DNA of 64,000 nt, taken from contig JAIVJS010000002.1 of the NCBI GenBank assembly GCA_020199905.1, forward strand, positions 1-64,000, in the 5' to 3' direction. Positions within the stretch are counted from its first letter, which is position 1, and every line of letters begins with the position of its first letter. Positions 59,859-64,000 of the stretch are shown piece after piece. The notes under the pieces were generated by a model that had not been told where the DNA came from, did no database searches, and saw only the letters and a list, made by a program, of their open reading frames with translations. Origin of the DNA: Acidobacteriota bacterium. GTDB taxonomy: Bacteria; Acidobacteriota; Thermoanaerobaculia; UBA5066; Gp7-AA6. The translations under genes were made by a program, and so were the position numbers.

Positions 59859-60245
59859 GTGCGGGCCTTGACGGAGCTCGATCCCGTGGCTGCGCGGGCC
59901 CGAAAATTCCGGATCGCCGTCAGGGCGATTCTGGCCGTCGGACTTTCGGCGGCGGCCGCGATCTACATGGCCGCCGCATCGCGCGCGGCCCACCCGGCCG
60001 GCTACGATCCGAACGACTCCAGGCAGTACCTGCGGCAGATGCAGGTGTACGGCGGAACCGCGAACGTCGTCGCGACCGACATCCGGGAGTGGATCGGCTC
60101 TCTCGGGCACGGAAAGCGGCTCGCGGCCACGGTCGCGGTCGCAACGCTCGCGCTCGCCGGCATCGTCTGGTTTTTCGGCGCGTCGGGCCCCGGTTCATCC
60201 GGACACCCCGGAGGGCGCGGGGAGGCCGCTGATCGCGAATTGTAA
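59859..60245 (+). CDS. Two-TM hypothetical protein
   Basis: 128 residues from GTG 59859. TM1 about 20-40 (AVRAILAVGLSAAAAIYMAA) and TM2 about 88-110 (LAATVAVATLALAGIVWFF). The loop between (YDPNDSRQYLRQMQVYGG) is hydrophilic and would face the periplasm or the cytoplasm as one unit. No known family. Followed by a 190-bp gap with no gene seen. Confidence 0.6.
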   Translation: MRALTELDPVAARARKFRIAVRAILAVGLSAAAAIYMAAASRAAHPAGYDPNDSRQYLRQMQVYGGTANVVATDIREWIGSLGHGKRLAATVAVATLALAGIVWFFGASGPGSSGHPGGRGEAADREL

Positions 60246-60436
60246 AATCCGGCTCCCGCCGGCCGCCAAGAGCAGCCGAAAGCGCTAGACTCCGTTCGAA
60301 GCCCAATTCATGTCGGACCCGGCGAGCGGATCTCGCGCAGCGTGCCAGATCCCCGGGAGGTGTCCATGCCGGAGCTCTGGTTTTTTGCCCGGTCGATAGG
60401 AATGGCGGTCAAATCCGCTCCAGACCAGGAGGGGTC

Positions 60437-61960
60437 GTGAGAAAAAATCGAGTCGCCCTTTCGAGCGCGGTGCTTCTGTTCGCGGCGGGCGCGTCCCTGG
60501 CGGGCAGCCGGCCGGGTCCGCAGGACGCCTACGGCCCCCGCTTCTACCCCGTGCCGCACTCGCGCCTCGCGCTGCGGCACCGGCCGGGAGCGGGGGCCGA
60601 CGAGATTCTCCGGTGGAACGAGATCGCCATCAACGCGAGCGGCCTCGACCACACGGCCGTCCTCGCGGGAGAGAACCGGGTCTTCGGCGAGCAGTTCGGT
60701 CCGGGCCGCGCCGCGCGCGCGATGGCCATCGTCCACGTCGCGATCTTCGACGCCGTCAACTCCATAGCGGGCGGTTACAAGAGCTACAGCGGAATCGGGC
60801 GCGCCCCGGGCGGCGCGTCGATGGAAGCGGCCGTCGCCCAGGCGGCGCACGACACGCTTTCTTCCCTCTACCCGTCCCAGGCGCCGACGTTAGACGATCT
60901 CCTGACCGAGGACCTCGATCGGATCCGGGACGGACGTTCCCTGTCCCGCGGAGTGGAGGTCGGGCGACGCGCCGCCGCCGCGATTCTGGCGAAGCGGGCG
61001 GACGACCATTCACAGCATCCCGAAGACCGCATGGGGATCGAGTTCCTCCCGAACGAAGACGCGGGCAAGTGGCGCCAGGACCCGATCAGCCAGGCCCCGA
61101 TCGCGCTCGGATCCCACTGGGGAGGCGTGACGCCGTTCGTGATGCGATCCGGAAGCCAGTTCCGCGTTCCGCCCCCTCCGGCCATGGACAGCGCGGCGTA
61201 CGCCGCCGCCTTCAACGAGGTGAAATCGGTCGGAGGTGACGGGATCACGACCCCGACGATCCGCACGCCCGATCAGGCGTTCGCGGCCGTGTACTGGGCG
61301 TACGACGGGACGCCGAGCCTCTGCGCGCCGCCCAGGCTCTACAACCAGATCACCACGCAGATCGCCGACCAGCAGGGCACGAACGACCCGGCGGCTCTCG
61401 CCCGCCTCCTCGCCCTCGTCAACGTCTCCATGGCCGACGCTGGAATCGCCGCGTGGGAGTCCAAGTTCTTCTACCAGTTCTGGCGGCCGGTCACCGGAAT
61501 CCGCGAGGCGGACGCGGGCACCGGCACCACGGGCGCCGGCGACAACAATCCCGCGACGTCCGGCGACAGGACGTTCTCCCCCCTGGGAGCCCCGGCGTCC
61601 AACCTCCACGGCCCGAATTTCACGCCCCCGTTCCCGGCCTATCCGTCCGGCCACGCGACGTTCGGCGGAGCGTTGTTCGAGACCCTGCGGAACTTCTACC
61701 GCAGGGACCGGATCGCTTTCACGTTCGTGTCGGACGAGTTCGACGGCGTCACCATCGACAACAAGGGCGCCGTCCGGGCGCTGGTGCCGCGCAGCTTCTC
61801 GTCGCTGTCCGAGGCCGAAGAGGAGAACGGCGAGAGCCGAATCTACCTCGGCATCCACTGGTCCTTCGACAAGACCGAGGGCATCGCGCAGGGCCGTCGC
61901 ATCGCCGAGTACGTCTTCAAGAACGCGTTCATCCCCGACCGCGAGAACGAACGCGATTAA
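60437..61960 (+). CDS. Vanadium-dependent haloperoxidase-like (PAP2 superfamily) exported protein
   Basis: 507 residues from GTG 60437 (aggagggg upstream). A signal peptide (ALSSAVLLFAAGASLAGS) is followed by an all-helical VHPO domain: WNEIAINASGLDHT, AMAIVHVAIFDAVNSI, KFFYQFWRPVTGIR, PAYPSGHATFGGALFE (Ser404, His406) and GIHWSFDKTEGIAQGR (His474, Asp478). The histidines should bind vanadate or phosphate. Members are haloperoxidases or acid phosphatases; the activity cannot be chosen from sequence. Periplasmic. Confidence 0.88.
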   Translation: MRKNRVALSSAVLLFAAGASLAGSRPGPQDAYGPRFYPVPHSRLALRHRPGAGADEILRWNEIAINASGLDHTAVLAGENRVFGEQFGPGRAARAMAIVHVAIFDAVNSIAGGYKSYSGIGRAPGGASMEAAVAQAAHDTLSSLYPSQAPTLDDLLTEDLDRIRDGRSLSRGVEVGRRAAAAILAKRADDHSQHPEDRMGIEFLPNEDAGKWRQDPISQAPIALGSHWGGVTPFVMRSGSQFRVPPPPAMDSAAYAAAFNEVKSVGGDGITTPTIRTPDQAFAAVYWAYDGTPSLCAPPRLYNQITTQIADQQGTNDPAALARLLALVNVSMADAGIAAWESKFFYQFWRPVTGIREADAGTGTTGAGDNNPATSGDRTFSPLGAPASNLHGPNFTPPFPAYPSGHATFGGALFETLRNFYRRDRIAFTFVSDEFDGVTIDNKGAVRALVPRSFSSLSEAEEENGESRIYLGIHWSFDKTEGIAQGRRIAEYVFKNAFIPDRENERD

Positions 61961-62077
61961 AGCGGTGGCTTCCGCTCGCCTCGAGCGAGAAAGCCTCCTC
62001 CCTCTCCGCGGGCTCGGAGAGCGAGGGGTGAGGAAATCGAAGATCGAACTTCCGACATTCGAATCGCGGAGGAGCGC

Positions 62078-64000
62078 ATGCGGAGACATTTTCCGAAAGT
62101 CCTGCTCGGGGCGGCTCTGCTGCTCGCTTCGCGCGCCGACCGACTGGGCGGCGCCGACGCGGCCGTCGCGACGCGCGGCCTGGACGTCGCGGGGATGGAC
62201 CGGACCGTGAATCCCGGAGACGACTTCTACGCCTACGCGAACGGCGGCTGGATGAAGGCGACGCCGATTCCTGCGGACCGGTCGAGCTACGGCCTCTTCG
62301 CGATGCTCGCGGAGGAGGTCAACGCGCGCACGGCGGGTCTCATTCGGCAGGCGGGCGAGTCGAAGCCGCCCGCGGGATCCGATGCCGCGAAGGTGGGCGC
62401 GTACTACGACGCGTACATGGACGAGAAGTCGATCGAGGCGAAGGGGCTGGCGCCGATCAAGGCGGAGCTCGACGAGATCTCGGCGGTTGCCGACAGGAAG
62501 GATCTCGCGCGGGTGATCGGCCGGCAGCTCCGCGCGGACGTGGACGCGCTGAACAAAACGAATTTCCACACTGACCGCCTGTTCGGTGTCTGGGTCTCCC
62601 CGGACTTCGCCGCGCCGGACCGCAACGTCGCGTATCTCATGCAGGGCGGCCTGGGCATGCCGGATCGGGACGACTATCGAAACACCGGACCGAAGGACGT
62701 CGAGCTGCAGTCTCAATACAAGGCGCACGTGACGGCGGTGCTCAGGCTGGCCCGCATTCCGGACCCCGGATCGCGAGGCGCCCGCATCTACGAGCTCGAG
62801 CGCCAGATCGCCGACGCGCACGTCAGCCGCACGGAATCGGAAGACGTCCTGAAGGCCAACAATCCGTGGCGGCTTCAGAGCTTTCCAGCGCGCGCTCCGG
62901 GACTCGAGTGGGAAAGCTTCTTCGATGCCGCCGGACTGTCGGCCCAGCCGATGGTGATGGTGTGGCAGCCGTCGGGCGTCTCCGGGATCGCCGCGCTCGC
63001 GGGGAGCCAGCCGCTCGACACCTGGAAGGACTACCTGACCTTTCACGCGATCGATCGCGCGTCCCGGCTCCTCCCGCAGGCCTTCGCGGACGAGCGGTTC
63101 CACTTCTACGGGACGATCCTGACCGGAGCGCCGTCGCAGCGTCCCCGGTGGAAGCGCGCCGTGGACGCGACCGGGTCCGCCCTCGGCGAGGCGGTGGGCA
63201 GGCTGTACGTCGAACGGTATTTCCCGCCGGCGGCCAAGGCGGAAGCGCAGAAGATGGTCGGCAACATCACCGCCGCGTTCGGCCGCCGGATCGACAACCT
63301 CGCGTGGATGAGCCGGGCGACGCGTCAGAAGGCCAGGGCGAAGCTGGCGACGCTGTACGTCGGGATCGGATACCCCGACCGCTGGAAAGACTATTCCGGC
63401 CTCACGGTCGCGCGTGGGGACGCCCTCGGAAACTTCCAGAGAGCGGAGCTCTTCGACTATCGCCGGAGCCTCGCGAAGCTCGGCAAGCCCGTCGACAAGA
63501 CCGAATGGTGGATGACGCCCCAGACCGTGAATGCCGTCAACCTTCCGCTGCAGAACGCGCTGAACTTTCCCGCGGCCATCCTGAATCCGCCGTTCTTCGA
63601 GGTCGGGGCCGACCCGGCTCAGAACTACGGTGCGATCGGAACGGTCATCGGCCACGAGATCAGCCACAGCTTCGACGATCAGGGCAGCCAGTTCGACGCG
63701 CAGGGCCGGCTTCACAACTGGTGGACGCCCGAAGATTTCGCGCACTTCGGGTCCGCCGCCGCGCGGCTCGCCGCCGAATTCGACGTTTACGAGCCTCTTC
63801 CCGGCATGCACGTCAACGGAAAGTTGACGCTGTCGGAAAACATCGCGGATGTCGCGGGAATCGCGGCGGCTTTCGACGGCTACCGGGCCGCGCGGGAAGC
63901 CGGCAACGCGCCCCACGCCAGCGGGTTCACCGGGGATCAGCGGTTCTTCATCGCGTTCGCCCAGGCCTGGCGCGGCAAGTCGCGCCCCGAAGCGCTCCGC
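62078..64000 (+). CDS. M13-family (neprilysin/PepO-like) metallopeptidase, cut by window end
   Basis: 641 codons present; about 40-50 residues should remain beyond the window. ggaggagcgc precedes ATG 62078. A signal peptide (VLLGAALLLASRA) is followed by the M13 N-terminus AGMDRTVNPGDDFYAYANGGWMK-like pattern in two blocks. Zinc site: IGHEISHSFDD (His526, Glu527, His530) and SENIADVAG (Glu587, Asp591). NAVNLPLQNALNFPA and IGTVIGHE are family-typical. Secreted or periplasmic oligopeptidase. Confidence 0.92.
   Translation, partial: MRRHFPKVLLGAALLLASRADRLGGADAAVATRGLDVAGMDRTVNPGDDFYAYANGGWMKATPIPADRSSYGLFAMLAEEVNARTAGLIRQAGESKPPAGSDAAKVGAYYDAYMDEKSIEAKGLAPIKAELDEISAVADRKDLARVIGRQLRADVDALNKTNFHTDRLFGVWVSPDFAAPDRNVAYLMQGGLGMPDRDDYRNTGPKDVELQSQYKAHVTAVLRLARIPDPGSRGARIYELERQIADAHVSRTESEDVLKANNPWRLQSFPARAPGLEWESFFDAAGLSAQPMVMVWQPSGVSGIAALAGSQPLDTWKDYLTFHAIDRASRLLPQAFADERFHFYGTILTGAPSQRPRWKRAVDATGSALGEAVGRLYVERYFPPAAKAEAQKMVGNITAAFGRRIDNLAWMSRATRQKARAKLATLYVGIGYPDRWKDYSGLTVARGDALGNFQRAELFDYRRSLAKLGKPVDKTEWWMTPQTVNAVNLPLQNALNFPAAILNPPFFEVGADPAQNYGAIGTVIGHEISHSFDDQGSQFDAQGRLHNWWTPEDFAHFGSAAARLAAEFDVYEPLPGMHVNGKLTLSENIADVAGIAAAFDGYRAAREAGNAPHASGFTGDQRFFIAFAQAWRGKSRPEALR

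Noticed and set aside
1-64000. tRNA, rRNA, riboswitch or phage integrase
   Set aside because: I saw no cloverleaf, rRNA core motif, known riboswitch consensus or recombinase signature; a tool search (tRNAscan, Infernal) would be decisive.

Overview
This is a high-GC (roughly two-thirds G+C, estimated by eye) bacterial chromosomal window. The gene set is a full alpha-glucan cluster, a Xanthomonas/Bacteroides-like arginine operon, many periplasmic hydrolases, a membrane-anchored Ser/Thr kinase, M13 and M28 peptidases and a vanadium-haloperoxidase relative. It suggests an Acidobacteriota-type soil or sediment organism; that is an inference from gene content, with no rRNA or marker gene in the window. 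No tRNA, rRNA, CRISPR array, integrase or transposase was recognised.

Region by region. 1-300: short tandem repeats and no gene. 301-9685 (+): five tightly packed genes with three CHAT (caspase-like) proteases: a CHAT protein with a CBS-like N-terminus, a two-TM coiled-coil protein, a CHAT-TPR-TM protein, a PhnD-like binding protein tethered to the membrane, and a CHAT protein fused to a PAP2-type membrane phosphatase/phosphotransferase. This is the best candidate for an undescribed system. 9693-16069 (-): two GMC/cholesterol-oxidase-like flavoproteins, a conserved partner protein, an acetoacetate-decarboxylase-fold protein and an alpha/beta hydrolase with a Cys nucleophile. 16384-19416 (+): three predicted metal-dependent proteins (HExxE protein, metallophosphoesterase, metzincin). 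19520-21043: a degenerate SpoT-like HD protein and a small unknown. 21193-23566 (-): a Tat-exported molybdopterin oxidoreductase with its cytochrome b, and a zinc-ribbon protein, in a segment bracketed by a direct repeat. 23934-24854: a CarH-type MerR/B12 photoreceptor-like regulator.

25029-34954 is the alpha-glucan cluster (GlgB, GH57, GlgP, MalQ), interrupted by an inverted M28 peptidase pair. 35001-39066 (-) holds an export cluster (FtsX-type permease, TolC-like, HlyD-like) that has no ATPase gene here. 39209-40949 is a PASTA-less Ser/Thr kinase with a frameshift before its extracytoplasmic domain. 41193-49929 (+) is the arginine operon argG - P-loop protein - argC - argD - argF' - argB - argE-like - argH. 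It lacks any recognised N-acylglutamate synthase, and the carbamoyltransferase has a residue that predicts N-succinyl rather than N-acetyl specificity.

The argH gene loses its normal C-terminus at about 49866, and base composition drops there. From there to about 54730 lies an integron cassette array without an integrase: four 70-bp attC-type sites (one degenerate) plus remnants, carrying single-gene cassettes (NTF2-like lipoprotein, PCMT-like methyltransferase, broken SRPBCC gene, VOC protein, inverted EamA exporter, DUF2442 protein). 54756-60245 continues with small, unrelated single genes (RidA, four VOC proteins of which one is broken, AlkB-like, esterase, DUF2007, GNAT). 60437-64000 has a vanadium haloperoxidase-like protein and an M13 metallopeptidase that runs off the window.
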